62,933 nucleotides of DNA from the NCBI RefSeq assembly GCF_001667735.1, contig NZ_LZJN01000201.1, forward strand, positions 1 through 62,933. The letters run 5' to 3'. This DNA comes from Mycobacterium sp. E183. Lineage in GTDB: Bacteria; Actinomycetota; Actinomycetes; Mycobacteriales; Mycobacteriaceae. A model generated the notes under the pieces. The model ran no database searches and was not told where the DNA came from. It saw only the letters and a program-made list of their open reading frames with translations. A program made the position numbers and the translations under genes. The number at the start of each line of letters is the position of its first letter. Position 1 is the stretch's first letter. Positions 1-7,387 of this stretch are shown here, one piece after another.

Positions 1-224
1 CGCTGCGCACCGAATTCGATGGCGGCTTCGATCAGGACATCGCGATCGACGAAGTACCGGTACACCGTGCCCCGCGAGACCTTCGCCATGCGCGCCACGT
101 CCTGCACACTGGTGCGCTGGATGCCCAGCTGGGCGAAGCATTCGTTTGCCGCGTCGAGAATCTGGTCACGGCGGTCGACGTCGGCGCGGGCCGCCGATTC
201 GCTGGTGACCGGATCAGTCAACAT
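1..224 (-). CDS. TetR/AcrR family regulator, N-terminal part (C-terminus beyond the left edge)
   Basis: The reading frame starts with ATG at 224 on the minus strand, after a TAGGAG ribosome site, and runs off the left edge. About 74 residues are visible. They contain the TetR helix-turn-helix: an ILDAA helix, the turn around TSVQDVARMAKVS, and the recognition helix ending in GTVYRYFVDRDVL. The ligand-binding domain is outside the window, so the effector cannot be inferred. It diverges from the SDR/DUF35/thiolase operon that begins near 447. The 222-bp gap contains an imperfect palindrome, so this is probably the local repressor of that operon. Family assignment is secure; the target is inferred. 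Confidence 0.9.
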   Translation of the reverse strand, partial: MLTDPVTSESAARADVDRRDQILDAANECFAQLGIQRTSVQDVARMAKVSRGTVYRYFVDRDVLIEAAIEFGAQ

Positions 225-400
225 CTCACTCCTACGAGGCCAAGGGCGGTGATCTCAGCTCTTCATGCTACGCGACGTGCGGCTTTGCGCCCGGGAGCCG
301 CACCGGCCCTGCGAAGACGGCCGCACCCCCGGATCGTTCGCACGCGGGGGTCGAGGCGGGTGTACTAGGCACCGCCGCGGCGATCTGCAATCATTGGATA

Positions 401-421
401 ATTGAACGCTTAATGTTCCAT
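401..421. promoter_or_regulatory. Candidate TetR operator (imperfect inverted repeat)
   Basis: ATTGAAC and GTTCCAT arms (6 of 7 pairs match) are separated by 7 bp in an AT-rich patch of a GC-rich intergenic region between the divergent TetR and SDR genes. The position just upstream of the SDR start suits repression of the operon. The assignment is positional only. Confidence 0.4.
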
Positions 422-446
422 TGTTACATCGCAGCAAGGAGTGGTC

Positions 447-1244
447 TTGTCTCGTCTCGAGGACAGATACGCGCTGGTTACCGGCGGGGCTCAGGGGTTG
501 GGCGGGGCCATCGCCGAGGAGTTGGCCAGCCTGGGCGCTCACGTTTCGATCGTCGATCTCAACGGGGAGAAGGGCCTTGAGCGCGTCGAGCGAATTCGGG
601 GCAATTCCGGGCGGGCCTCCTTCATCAGGGCCAACGTCGCCCACCGCGATGCGATTGAAGCCGCCGTTCAGGAGGCGGCGGAAACCGGGGGCGGCCGCAT
701 CGACGTCTTGGTCAACGCGGCGCAGTTCTTCGCGATGCCGAAGGCGCTGGAATTGGTCACCGATAAGGATTGGGAGCTTTCCGAGGCCACGGGGCCCAAG
801 GCTACGTTCCGGTTCATGCAGCTCTGCTTTCCGTTCCTGCGCGAGTCGGGGCGGGCGTCGGTGATCAACTTCGTGTCGGGCTCCGCCCTCGCCGGCATCG
901 CCTACACCGCTCCGTACTCGGCGGCCAAGGGCGCGGTGGCGGCGCTGACCAAGGTGGCCGCCAACGAGTGGGCTCGCCACCGCATCCGCGTCAACGCGGT
1001 GTGCCCGTTCGCCCTTACGGAGGCCCAGGAGAAACTGATCGGCACCGAATGGGACAACTACACGCGGACGGCCGCGGCTTCGCCGATGAAGCGCGGCGCC
1101 AGCCCCGTGGAGATCGCGCCCGCCGTGGCCTTCCTCGCCGGGGACGACGCGGCGTTCGTGACCGGCACGGTGCTCCACGTCGATGGGGGCATGACCGAAC
1201 TGTCGACGGTGGACTACTCGCAATCGCCGGGAGTGTTTGGCTAG
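447..1244 (+). CDS. SDR family NAD(P)-dependent oxidoreductase
   Basis: Classical short-chain dehydrogenase/reductase of about 265 residues. The N-terminus carries the dinucleotide-binding TGGAQGLG motif, followed by an NAA-type motif (VNAAQFF) and the catalytic Ser...YSAAK region (PYSAAKGA). It ends with the usual FVTGTVLHVDGG segment. I chose the TTG at 447 because AAGGAG at 436-441 is correctly spaced from it; the in-frame GTG at 441 overlaps that site. It is the first gene of an operon with a DUF35 protein, a thiolase-like protein and a 3-hydroxyisobutyrate dehydrogenase-like enzyme. This suggests oxidation of a hydroxyacyl-CoA or alcohol intermediate. The substrate is unknown. Confidence 0.9.
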   Translation: MSRLEDRYALVTGGAQGLGGAIAEELASLGAHVSIVDLNGEKGLERVERIRGNSGRASFIRANVAHRDAIEAAVQEAAETGGGRIDVLVNAAQFFAMPKALELVTDKDWELSEATGPKATFRFMQLCFPFLRESGRASVINFVSGSALAGIAYTAPYSAAKGAVAALTKVAANEWARHRIRVNAVCPFALTEAQEKLIGTEWDNYTRTAAASPMKRGASPVEIAPAVAFLAGDDAAFVTGTVLHVDGGMTELSTVDYSQSPGVFG

Positions 1245-1267
1245 CAGTCGAATCGCCTATATACCCC

Positions 1268-1696
1268 ATGACTCACATACCAGACACTTCCCGGCCGGTT
1301 CCGGCGCTGACGGCTCTAAGTCGGCCCTTCTGGACCGCCGGCGCCGACGGAGTGCTGCGCATGCAACGCTGCACCGACTGCGGGCGGCTGTGTCACCCGC
1401 CCGCGCTGCTGTGCCCTGCCGACCACGCGGCGACCGAGTATGTCGACCTCAGCGGCCGCGGGTTCGTCGAGTCCTGGACGGTGAATCGCCATCAGTGGTT
1501 CCCGGGGTTCGCGCCGCCCTATCTGATCGCATTCGTCACTCCGGTCGAGGACAGGAGGGCACGCCTGCTGACCAACCTGGTGAACGTTCATCCCGCCGAG
1601 GTCACCGCGAACATGCCCGTTCGCGTCACGTTCGATCGATGCCTAGACGGTGAAGACGAGGTGTTCATTCCATTGTTCGAGCCGGAGCGCTGGTGA
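1268..1696 (+). CDS. Zn-ribbon/OB-fold DUF35 protein, probable thiolase partner
   Basis: 142-residue protein with an N-terminal rubredoxin-like Zn ribbon (CTDCGRLCHPPALLCP) and a C-terminal OB fold, the two-domain DUF35 layout. Members usually form complexes with thiolase-like enzymes, for example the ChsH2/Ltp2 type aldolase complex of steroid side-chain breakdown. The last expected ribbon cysteine appears to be missing (CPADH instead of CPxC). The stop codon overlaps the GTG start of the thiolase-like gene (GTGA), so translation is probably coupled. An acyl-CoA binding or aldolase-partner role is inferred from family and neighbour. Confidence 0.85.
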   Translation: MTHIPDTSRPVPALTALSRPFWTAGADGVLRMQRCTDCGRLCHPPALLCPADHAATEYVDLSGRGFVESWTVNRHQWFPGFAPPYLIAFVTPVEDRRARLLTNLVNVHPAEVTANMPVRVTFDRCLDGEDEVFIPLFEPERW

Positions 1697-2868
1697 ATAA
1701 CGGGGTGACCGATCGGGCGGTCATCAGCGGTATCGGTCAGTCGGCAATCGGCCGCCGGCTGGGGCGGGATCCGCTGGAGCTGACCGCCGAAGCGTGTCTG
1801 GCCGCGGTTGCCGACGCGGGTCTGTCGTTGGCCGACATCGACGGGCTCACAACATATCCCGGGTCGTCGCAACCGGGCGTCGGGTTCTCGGGGGCGTCGT
1901 TGCGGGACATCCACGACGCGCTGGGAATCCAGCCGAACTGGGTCGCCGGGGGAGTGGAATCCCCCGGGCAGCTGGGCGCCGTGGTGGACGCAATGCTCGC
2001 TGTCGCGGGCGGGCTTGCCGACCACGTCCTGTGTTGGCGCAGCATCTGGGAGGGCACGGCTCAGGGCGCCGGCCGGCGCAAGGGGTACGGGTCTGGCGGC
2101 GGCCGCCCCGCCGGGATGCTGGGCTGGCAGATGCCATTTGGTGCGACGGCGGCCAACCTGGCGGCGCTGCAGATTCGCGCGCGAATGCTGCGGTACGGCC
2201 TGACTCGGGAGCAACTCGCGTCGATAGCCATCGCGCAACGGGCCCACGCCGCCCGCAACCCCACGGCGATCTATCGCGACCCACTCGACCTGGACGCCTA
2301 TCTGGGCGCGCGCATGGTTTCCGACCCGTTGTGCATGTTGGACTGTGACATCGCCTGCGACGGGGCGACCGCATTCGTCGTTTCGCGTGCCGAGCACGTC
2401 GCGGGGCTGGACCACCCGGGGGTGGCGGTCGAGGCCCTCGACTGCGCCCACCACGACCGGTTCACCTGGGAGGGAGGTGAAGACATCACCCGCATCAGTT
2501 CGCGCTGGTCCACGATCTGGGATCGCACCGACTTCACCATCGCCGACGTCGACGTGGCCTCGTTGTATGACGGGTTCAGTGTCTTTGTGCTCTGCTGGCT
2601 GGAGGACTTCGGCTTCTGCCCGGTCGGCGAATCCGGCGCGTGGGTCGCCGATCCGGGGCGCATCTCGCTGGGCGGACAATTACCCATCAACACTGCCGGA
2701 GGGCAGCTATCCGGAGGACGTCTGCACGGCTTCGGGCATCTGCATGAAGCGTGCCTGCAGATCCGTGGCGAGGCGGCCGCGCGACAGGTCGACGGCGCGA
2801 AGCTGGCCGCGGTCGGTGTCGGGGCGGCCAACAGCGGCACCACCGCGATGCTGCTGCGGCGGGCCTGA
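1693..2868 (+). CDS. Thiolase-like protein (SCP-x/Ltp type)
   Basis: 391 residues with the non-decarboxylating thiolase/SCP-x fold: N-terminal AVISGIGQSAIGRR, a CDIACDGATAF segment, and a C-terminal NTAGGQLSGGRLHGFGHLHEA motif. Such proteins either cleave 3-ketoacyl-CoAs or, with a DUF35 partner, act as retro-aldolases on beta-hydroxyacyl-CoAs. The GTG start overlaps the stop of the DUF35 gene, which supports a DUF35-thiolase complex. The neighbouring SDR and 3-hydroxyisobutyrate dehydrogenase-like genes fit a side-chain degradation pathway. The exact reaction cannot be read from sequence. Confidence 0.88.
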   Translation: MNNGVTDRAVISGIGQSAIGRRLGRDPLELTAEACLAAVADAGLSLADIDGLTTYPGSSQPGVGFSGASLRDIHDALGIQPNWVAGGVESPGQLGAVVDAMLAVAGGLADHVLCWRSIWEGTAQGAGRRKGYGSGGGRPAGMLGWQMPFGATAANLAALQIRARMLRYGLTREQLASIAIAQRAHAARNPTAIYRDPLDLDAYLGARMVSDPLCMLDCDIACDGATAFVVSRAEHVAGLDHPGVAVEALDCAHHDRFTWEGGEDITRISSRWSTIWDRTDFTIADVDVASLYDGFSVFVLCWLEDFGFCPVGESGAWVADPGRISLGGQLPINTAGGQLSGGRLHGFGHLHEACLQIRGEAAARQVDGAKLAAVGVGAANSGTTAMLLRRA

Positions 2869-2914
2869 GCATGCCGTCGTGCACAATGATCATGCGACTC
2901 CGAGGAGGCAGTTG

Positions 2915-3787
2915 ATGGCCGAAGATCAGGCGCCGAAGTTGGGCTTCATCGGGCTGGGCAATCTTGGTGCGCCCATGGCCAAGCGGCTGGTCGGCTGGCC
3001 GGGCGGGTTGATCGTTTTCGACGTAAGGCCGGATGCGACAACGTCATTCGCCGACGCGGGAGTGCAGGTCGCCGGCACCGTGGATGATGTGGCGGCCGCG
3101 GACATCATCAGTGTCATGGTGCTGAACGACGAGCAAGTGCGCGACGTGGTGGCACGGCTCGCCCCGCGAGCCAAGCGCGGCACCGTCATCGCGATCCACT
3201 CGACGATAGACCACAGAACCGCAGTCGAACTCGCGGCCGAACTGGAGCCGACCGGCATTCACGTCATCGATGCACCGGTCAGCGGCGGCGTGGAAGCGGT
3301 GAAGACGGGTGACCTGGCTGTCATGGTGGGTGCCGAACGGGACGTCTACGAGCGCGTCAAGCCGGCCTTCAAGCAGTGGGCGTCGATGGTGGTTCACGCG
3401 GGAGCACCCGGCTCGGGGACCCGGATGAAGCTGGCGCGCAACATGCTGACTTTCACCTCTTTTGCGGCCGCCTGCGAAGCGATGAAGCTCGCTGAGTTGG
3501 CGGGTCTTGATGTGCAAGCGTTCAGCCGGGTCGTGCGCCACACTGACGCACACAGCGGCGGCACCGGAGCGATGATGTTCCGCGACGACATGAGCAGGCC
3601 GCTGGCCCCGGATCACTTCCTCTACCAGCCCTTCCTGCACACCCGGGAATTGGGAGAAAAGGATCTCAGCCTGGCGCTCGGCCTCGGCGGCGAGGTGGGC
3701 GTCGACCTGCCGCTGGCGCAGATCGCTCTGCGGGATCTCGCCGAAGGGCTCGGCGTGCCCCACGCCGCTGCGACCGAGTCTCAGTGA
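2915..3787 (+). CDS. NAD(P)-dependent oxidoreductase, 3-hydroxyisobutyrate dehydrogenase family
   Basis: 290-residue beta-hydroxyacid dehydrogenase. The N-terminal Rossmann motif is GFIGLGNLGAPMAKRL. The substrate-binding signature DAPVSGGVEAVKTGDLAVMVG and the catalytic-lysine helix (GTRMKLARNML) are visible. The ATG at 2915 follows a strong GAGGAGG site at 2902-2908. It lies 46 bp after the thiolase-like gene on the same strand and is probably the last gene of the operon. It probably oxidises a 3-hydroxy acid intermediate; the substrate is unassigned. Confidence 0.88.
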   Translation: MAEDQAPKLGFIGLGNLGAPMAKRLVGWPGGLIVFDVRPDATTSFADAGVQVAGTVDDVAAADIISVMVLNDEQVRDVVARLAPRAKRGTVIAIHSTIDHRTAVELAAELEPTGIHVIDAPVSGGVEAVKTGDLAVMVGAERDVYERVKPAFKQWASMVVHAGAPGSGTRMKLARNMLTFTSFAAACEAMKLAELAGLDVQAFSRVVRHTDAHSGGTGAMMFRDDMSRPLAPDHFLYQPFLHTRELGEKDLSLALGLGGEVGVDLPLAQIALRDLAEGLGVPHAAATESQ

Positions 3788-3830
3788 TCAAGACTTGGCG
3801 AGGCTGGTCGACGCGACCTATCCACCGATC

Positions 3831-3875
3831 CATCACGGCCTGATACCTCTGCTCGGCCACGCTCAACTCCCTCAT
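3831..3875 (-). pseudogene. IS481-family transposase remnant (first ~15 codons only)
   Basis: The minus strand reads MRELSVAEQRYQAVM, which I recognise as the N-terminus typical of mycobacterial IS481-family transposases. Similarity stops abruptly, no DDE domain follows, and the sequence then runs into the 3' end of the neighbouring dehydrogenase gene. It lies directly beside the iterated terminal repeats at 3884-3971. This is an insertion-sequence end left behind after deletion, next to a tRNA gene. Family recognition is from memory. Confidence 0.65.
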
Positions 3876-3883
3876 CCAGGGAG

Positions 3884-3971
3884 TGTCACGGATCAACCGA
3901 AGTAGGTGTCACGCATCAACCGAAACACTGTCACCCATCAGCCGAAGACGAAATGTCACACATCAGCCGAG
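3884..3971. repeat. Four iterated 18-bp repeats, remnant IS terminal region
   Basis: Four copies of a TGTCACnCATCAnCCGAA unit start at 3884, 3907, 3929 and 3954 (spacing 23, 22 and 25 bp). Copies differ mainly at the base after TGTCAC and at A/G in CAACC/CAGCC. They lie upstream of the transposase remnant, as expected for multiple transposase-binding sites at an IS end. No matching opposite end is visible within the window. Confidence 0.7.
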
Positions 3972-3989
3972 GTCATAGCAGGCCTTGAG

Positions 3990-4062
3990 TGCCCCCGGCA
4001 GGATTCGAACCTGCGACACCGGCTTTAGGAGAGCCGTGCTCTATCCCCTGAGCTACGAGGGC
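3990..4062 (-). tRNA. tRNA-Arg (anticodon CCU)
   Basis: The minus strand folds as a standard cloverleaf. The acceptor stem pairs GCCCTCG with CGGGGGC, with one G-T wobble. The anticodon stem is CGGCT/AGCCG around loop CTCCTAA, giving anticodon CCT, which reads AGG. The T arm is GCAGG-TTCGAAT-CCTGC and the discriminator base is A. CCA is not encoded. The gene sits next to the IS remnant and downstream of the oxidoreductase at 4103-4933. Confidence 0.95.
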
Positions 4063-4102
4063 GGACCGCCTGAGCTTACCGGCCGCGTGCGCACCGACGG
4101 GC

Positions 4103-4933
4103 TCAGCGCAGCTCCGCGATGACGTTCGCGAAGTTCTTGATGTGGTTGTCCTGCACTGTGACGGACGTGACCCCGTACTTCTCGCGGTAGAAGTTCAGCC
4201 GGTCGGCCATCTCACGCGGCGTCCCACTCAGCACCGAGGTCTGCTCGAGCAGCTCCTCGTCGGACAGCTCCGGGGCATATTGCCGGGTCATCCTCAGGTC
4301 AGGCATGGTCTCACCTTCGGCCGGCAGAGCGGTGATCGCCAGGTTCAACTCCAGCGAGTCGAATCGGTCGCCGGCGGCGCTGCGGACGAACTCGATACGT
4401 TCGGTCAGCGGATCGTCGGCCTCCTTCACCCGCGAACCGGTCAGCCCGATGAGGTGGGCGTGCTGGGCGGCGATGGTCAACACCCGGTCGCCATTGCCGG
4501 CGATGAGGATCGGCGTCTTCGGGTGATGCTCTTCGAGATAGACCGTCATGTGTTTCAGGTAGTCGACCCGCGCGCCTGCGCTGGGATACGGCAGCTCGGC
4601 CGCCTCGAATTCCTCTCGCACGTAACCGGTTCCAAGCCCGATCTCGAGACGGCCGTCGCTCAGCTTGTCCACGTCGCCGAGGTCCCGGCTGAGCAGGGCC
4701 GGCTTGTAGAAGGCGGCGTTGAGCACATACATGCTGAGCTTGAGTCGTGTGGTGACCATGGCGGCCGCGGTCAGCGCGGCGATCGGGGAGGCCGCCCCCA
4801 AATGGTCCGGCACACAGAGAATGTCGAATCCGACGTCTTCGGCACGCTTCACCTTCTCGACGAATGCCTCGCGCGATTTGATGAAGCGCATGCTCATTCC
4901 GAAACGAAAATCCTTGGCCACCAACAACTCCAT
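4103..4933 (-). CDS. LLM-class F420-dependent oxidoreductase
   Basis: 276-residue luciferase-like TIM-barrel protein. Family features include an N-terminal strand with FRFGMSMRF, DILCVPDHLG, the DKLSDGRLEIGLGTGYVREEF segment that shapes the cofactor pocket, and a C-terminal SGTPREMADRL. In mycobacteria this subgroup normally uses coenzyme F420. The ATG at 4933 is 17 bp downstream of the preceding gene's stop, so it is probably the last gene of an operon with the gamma-glutamylcyclotransferase fusion and mntH. The substrate is unknown. Confidence 0.88.
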   Translation of the reverse strand: MELLVAKDFRFGMSMRFIKSREAFVEKVKRAEDVGFDILCVPDHLGAASPIAALTAAAMVTTRLKLSMYVLNAAFYKPALLSRDLGDVDKLSDGRLEIGLGTGYVREEFEAAELPYPSAGARVDYLKHMTVYLEEHHPKTPILIAGNGDRVLTIAAQHAHLIGLTGSRVKEADDPLTERIEFVRSAAGDRFDSLELNLAITALPAEGETMPDLRMTRQYAPELSDEELLEQTSVLSGTPREMADRLNFYREKYGVTSVTVQDNHIKNFANVIAELR

Positions 4934-4950
4934 TCAACAGATGAGGACAA

Positions 4951-6006
4951 TTACCAGCTACGAGCCGCTTCCGCCAGGCCGTGCACCAGGGCGCTGGTCA
5001 CCGGTGACAGCCCGTCACCGCCGGGCAACGGGCTGCGCGGGCTGATGCCGCGCACGCGCGGGGACAGCTCCAGCTGGGTACCGCCGTCGCGCACCCGGTT
5101 CACCGGGTTGCCCGGATGCAGCCCGCGCAACTCCGGCGGGATGTCCTCGAGGTCGGTGATCACCTGATAGCCGGTCAACTGGATGTGCCGGGCCAGGTGC
5201 GCGGCCAACTCACGGTTGCGCCCGCCGGCCAGCAGCTGGGTGCTCCGCCCGATGCGGCCGTAGCCGTGCAGCGACACCGCAACGTCGACGTGGTCGAGGA
5301 ATTCGGCGAGCCGTGGTGACTCGGCCGGGTCGAATCGCGCCGACGGCAGGTGGTGCGGGTAGTGGTCGGGGTGACGCAGGACGTACACTGACGCGTCGGC
5401 GGCGTCGGCCGCGCGTTCGGCGATCACGTCGGTCATCTCCTCCAGCCCGCCGCCGTGGATGGCGAGGAAGCCGAAGCGCGAACGCAATTGGCTGGCCTCG
5501 CTCACCCCGGGTTCACTCAGCAACGCTGAAAGGGATTGCGGCGCAGGCCCGGACGCCAACGCACGCCGCGGCCAGCGTGCGGGATCCCAGCGGCGCAAGA
5601 AGTCGATCCAGCGTGGCGGCAAACCATGCTCAACGGCACCGTCGATGATCTTGGGCAGGTAGCCAGGCCGGGGCGGACCCGGTGTCACGCGATGGTCGAT
5701 GTAGACCCACGCCGGCGCCGGCCCGACGTCGCTGTGCACGGTCAGCCGGTCCCGCCGGTAGCGCACCGGCACGCCTTCGGCGCTGTCGAGGGTCGCCAGG
5801 TCACCGTCGGAGATCTGCCAGATCACGCCATGCACCTGATTGCCGGCGCACGGTTCGACCGTGGCCACACCGCGCTGGTTGATCAACCAGTCGTGATCGG
5901 ACAGGACGGCCGGCCGCGGATCGGCGGCGTCGGGACACCGCAGCGCCATCTGCCTGACGCACAGGTTCGAGCCATATGCGAAGTAGGCATGCCGGCGGGC
6001 CGGCAT
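4951..6006 (-). CDS. Gamma-glutamylcyclotransferase / poly-gamma-glutamate hydrolase fusion
   Basis: 351 residues with two domains. Residues about 1-130 form a gamma-glutamylcyclotransferase-like fold (YFAYGSNLCVRQM near the N-terminus, then the acidic LATLDSAEGVPVRYRRDRL region). Residues about 175-330 match the phage-derived poly-gamma-glutamate hydrolase family, with metal-ligand motifs AIHGGGLEEMT and VSLHGYGR and the intervening HHLPSARFDPAESPRL. The combination suggests breakdown of gamma-glutamyl polymers or peptides followed by cyclisation to 5-oxoproline. The ATG directly abuts the mntH stop codon, so the two are likely co-transcribed. Cytoplasmic: no signal peptide is seen. The true substrate is unknown. 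Confidence 0.8.
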   Translation of the reverse strand: MPARRHAYFAYGSNLCVRQMALRCPDAADPRPAVLSDHDWLINQRGVATVEPCAGNQVHGVIWQISDGDLATLDSAEGVPVRYRRDRLTVHSDVGPAPAWVYIDHRVTPGPPRPGYLPKIIDGAVEHGLPPRWIDFLRRWDPARWPRRALASGPAPQSLSALLSEPGVSEASQLRSRFGFLAIHGGGLEEMTDVIAERAADAADASVYVLRHPDHYPHHLPSARFDPAESPRLAEFLDHVDVAVSLHGYGRIGRSTQLLAGGRNRELAAHLARHIQLTGYQVITDLEDIPPELRGLHPGNPVNRVRDGGTQLELSPRVRGISPRSPLPGGDGLSPVTSALVHGLAEAARSW

Positions 6007-7251
6007 TTAGCCGGTCACCGTCAGCCAGATGAGCACCACGTTAAGCAGACTAATCATTACGCCGACGGCCCAGCCAATAATCGTCGTGACGCGATGATTG
6101 GTGTCGTCACCCATCAGCGCGCGGTCACTGGTCAGCTTCACCAGGGGAAGGACCGCGAACGGTATGCCGAACGACAGCACGACCTGAGAGAGCACCAGGG
6201 CGCGCGTGGGGTCGAAGCCGAACGCGAGGATCGCCAGGGCGGGGCACACGGTGATCAAGCGGCGCAGCAGCATCGGGATCCGGCGGTGCAGCAGGCCTTG
6301 CATGATCATGGCGCCGGCGTAGGCGCCCACCGACGACGAGGCCAGCCCGGACGCCAGCAACCCCACGGCGAACAGCACCGCGATGGTCGGGCCCAGCGTG
6401 TGGTGGATCGCGGAGTAGGCGCCCTCGATGGACGCGCTGATGTCGCGGTGCTGCAGGTTGATCGCGGCGACCAGCAGCATCGCGGCGTTCACCGTTCCCG
6501 CGACGGCCATCGCCAGCACGACGTCCAACCGGGTCACCCGCAGCAGCAGGCGTCGATGCGCGCCCTCGGCGGGATGCCCGTGCCGGTCAAGCACCAGGCC
6601 CGAATGCATGTACACCGCGTGCGGCATCACGGTGGCGCCCAGGATGGCGGCGGCAAGCAGGACGCTCTCGGTGCCCCGGAATCGCGGCACCAGCCCGCCG
6701 AGCACGGCGTCGGGCGGCGGGGTCTTCACGAAGAAGCTGGCCGCGAACCCGATGGCGATGACCAGCAGCAGTCCGGTGATGACACGCTCGAAGATGATCT
6801 GCCCGCGCCGGTCCTGGATGGCCAGCAGCAGCAGGGACACCACCCCGGTGATGACCCCGCCGAGCAGCAGCGGCAAGTCGAACAGGATCCGCAATGCTAT
6901 TGCGCCGCCGACGATTTCGGCCATATCCGTCGCGATCGCCACCAGTTCGGCCTGAGCCCAGTAGACCAGCCGGACCGGGCGGCTCATCCGCTTGCCGATG
7001 GCCGCGGGCAGCGAGCGTCCGGTCACCAGGCCGAGCTTGGCCGACAGGTACTGCACCAGGCCGGCCAGCGCGTTGGCCACCACGATGACCCACAGCAGCA
7101 GGTACCCGAACTGGGCGCCGGAGCTGACGTTGGCGGCGACGTTGCCCGGATCGACGTAGGCGATCGCGGCGACGAAGGCAGGCCCGAGCAGATACCAGCT
7201 GCTCTTGAGCGTGGCCTGGCTGCTCTGCGTCAACGTGCACCCTCGATTCAT
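6007..7251 (-). CDS. mntH: Nramp-family divalent metal (Mn2+/Fe2+) transporter MntH
   Basis: 414-residue integral membrane protein with about 11 hydrophobic segments. It carries the Nramp TM1 metal-binding motif DPGN (AIAYVDPGNVAAN) and the TM6 motif around ATVMPHAVYMHSG (the M-P-H ligand stretch). Length and sequence fit mycobacterial Mramp (Rv0924c). It imports Mn2+ and other divalent metals by proton symport. It is the first gene of a minus-strand group with the cyclotransferase fusion and an F420 oxidoreductase. A weak metal-regulator-like palindrome lies just upstream of its start. Confidence 0.96.
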   Translation of the reverse strand: MNRGCTLTQSSQATLKSSWYLLGPAFVAAIAYVDPGNVAANVSSGAQFGYLLLWVIVVANALAGLVQYLSAKLGLVTGRSLPAAIGKRMSRPVRLVYWAQAELVAIATDMAEIVGGAIALRILFDLPLLLGGVITGVVSLLLLAIQDRRGQIIFERVITGLLLVIAIGFAASFFVKTPPPDAVLGGLVPRFRGTESVLLAAAILGATVMPHAVYMHSGLVLDRHGHPAEGAHRRLLLRVTRLDVVLAMAVAGTVNAAMLLVAAINLQHRDISASIEGAYSAIHHTLGPTIAVLFAVGLLASGLASSSVGAYAGAMIMQGLLHRRIPMLLRRLITVCPALAILAFGFDPTRALVLSQVVLSFGIPFAVLPLVKLTSDRALMGDDTNHRVTTIIGWAVGVMISLLNVVLIWLTVTG

Positions 7252-7269
7252 ACGGCCGAATAAGAAAGT

Positions 7270-7285
7270 GAGGTTAGCCGAACAC
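7270..7285. promoter_or_regulatory. Candidate metal-responsive operator upstream of mntH
   Basis: GAGGTTAGCCGAACAC contains an imperfect palindrome (GTTAGCCGAAC, with GTT/AAC ends) about 20 bp upstream of the mntH ATG. It resembles the AGGTTAGCC half of mycobacterial IdeR/MntR-type sites but is not a full consensus. Confidence 0.3.
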
Positions 7286-7387
7286 TGTGGGCACGCCGAA
7301 GGACACCCACTGGTGGTCCACGTCTCGCCGGGCGCCGGTGACGCCCTCGTCCCACGTGCACCCTGCTATACCCGCGGGTGCGGCCGC

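Noticed and set aside
3884..3971. The four short repeats as a CRISPR array
   Set aside because: Repeat-to-repeat distance is only 22-25 bp, leaving 4-7 bp between units, and no cas genes are near; an IS end explains them better.
5536..7263. 575-codon open frame on the plus strand, antisense to mntH and the cyclotransferase fusion
   Set aside because: Rich in His, Gln and Arg, the usual composition of a frame opposite a GC-rich gene; no domains, and mntH on the other strand is certain.
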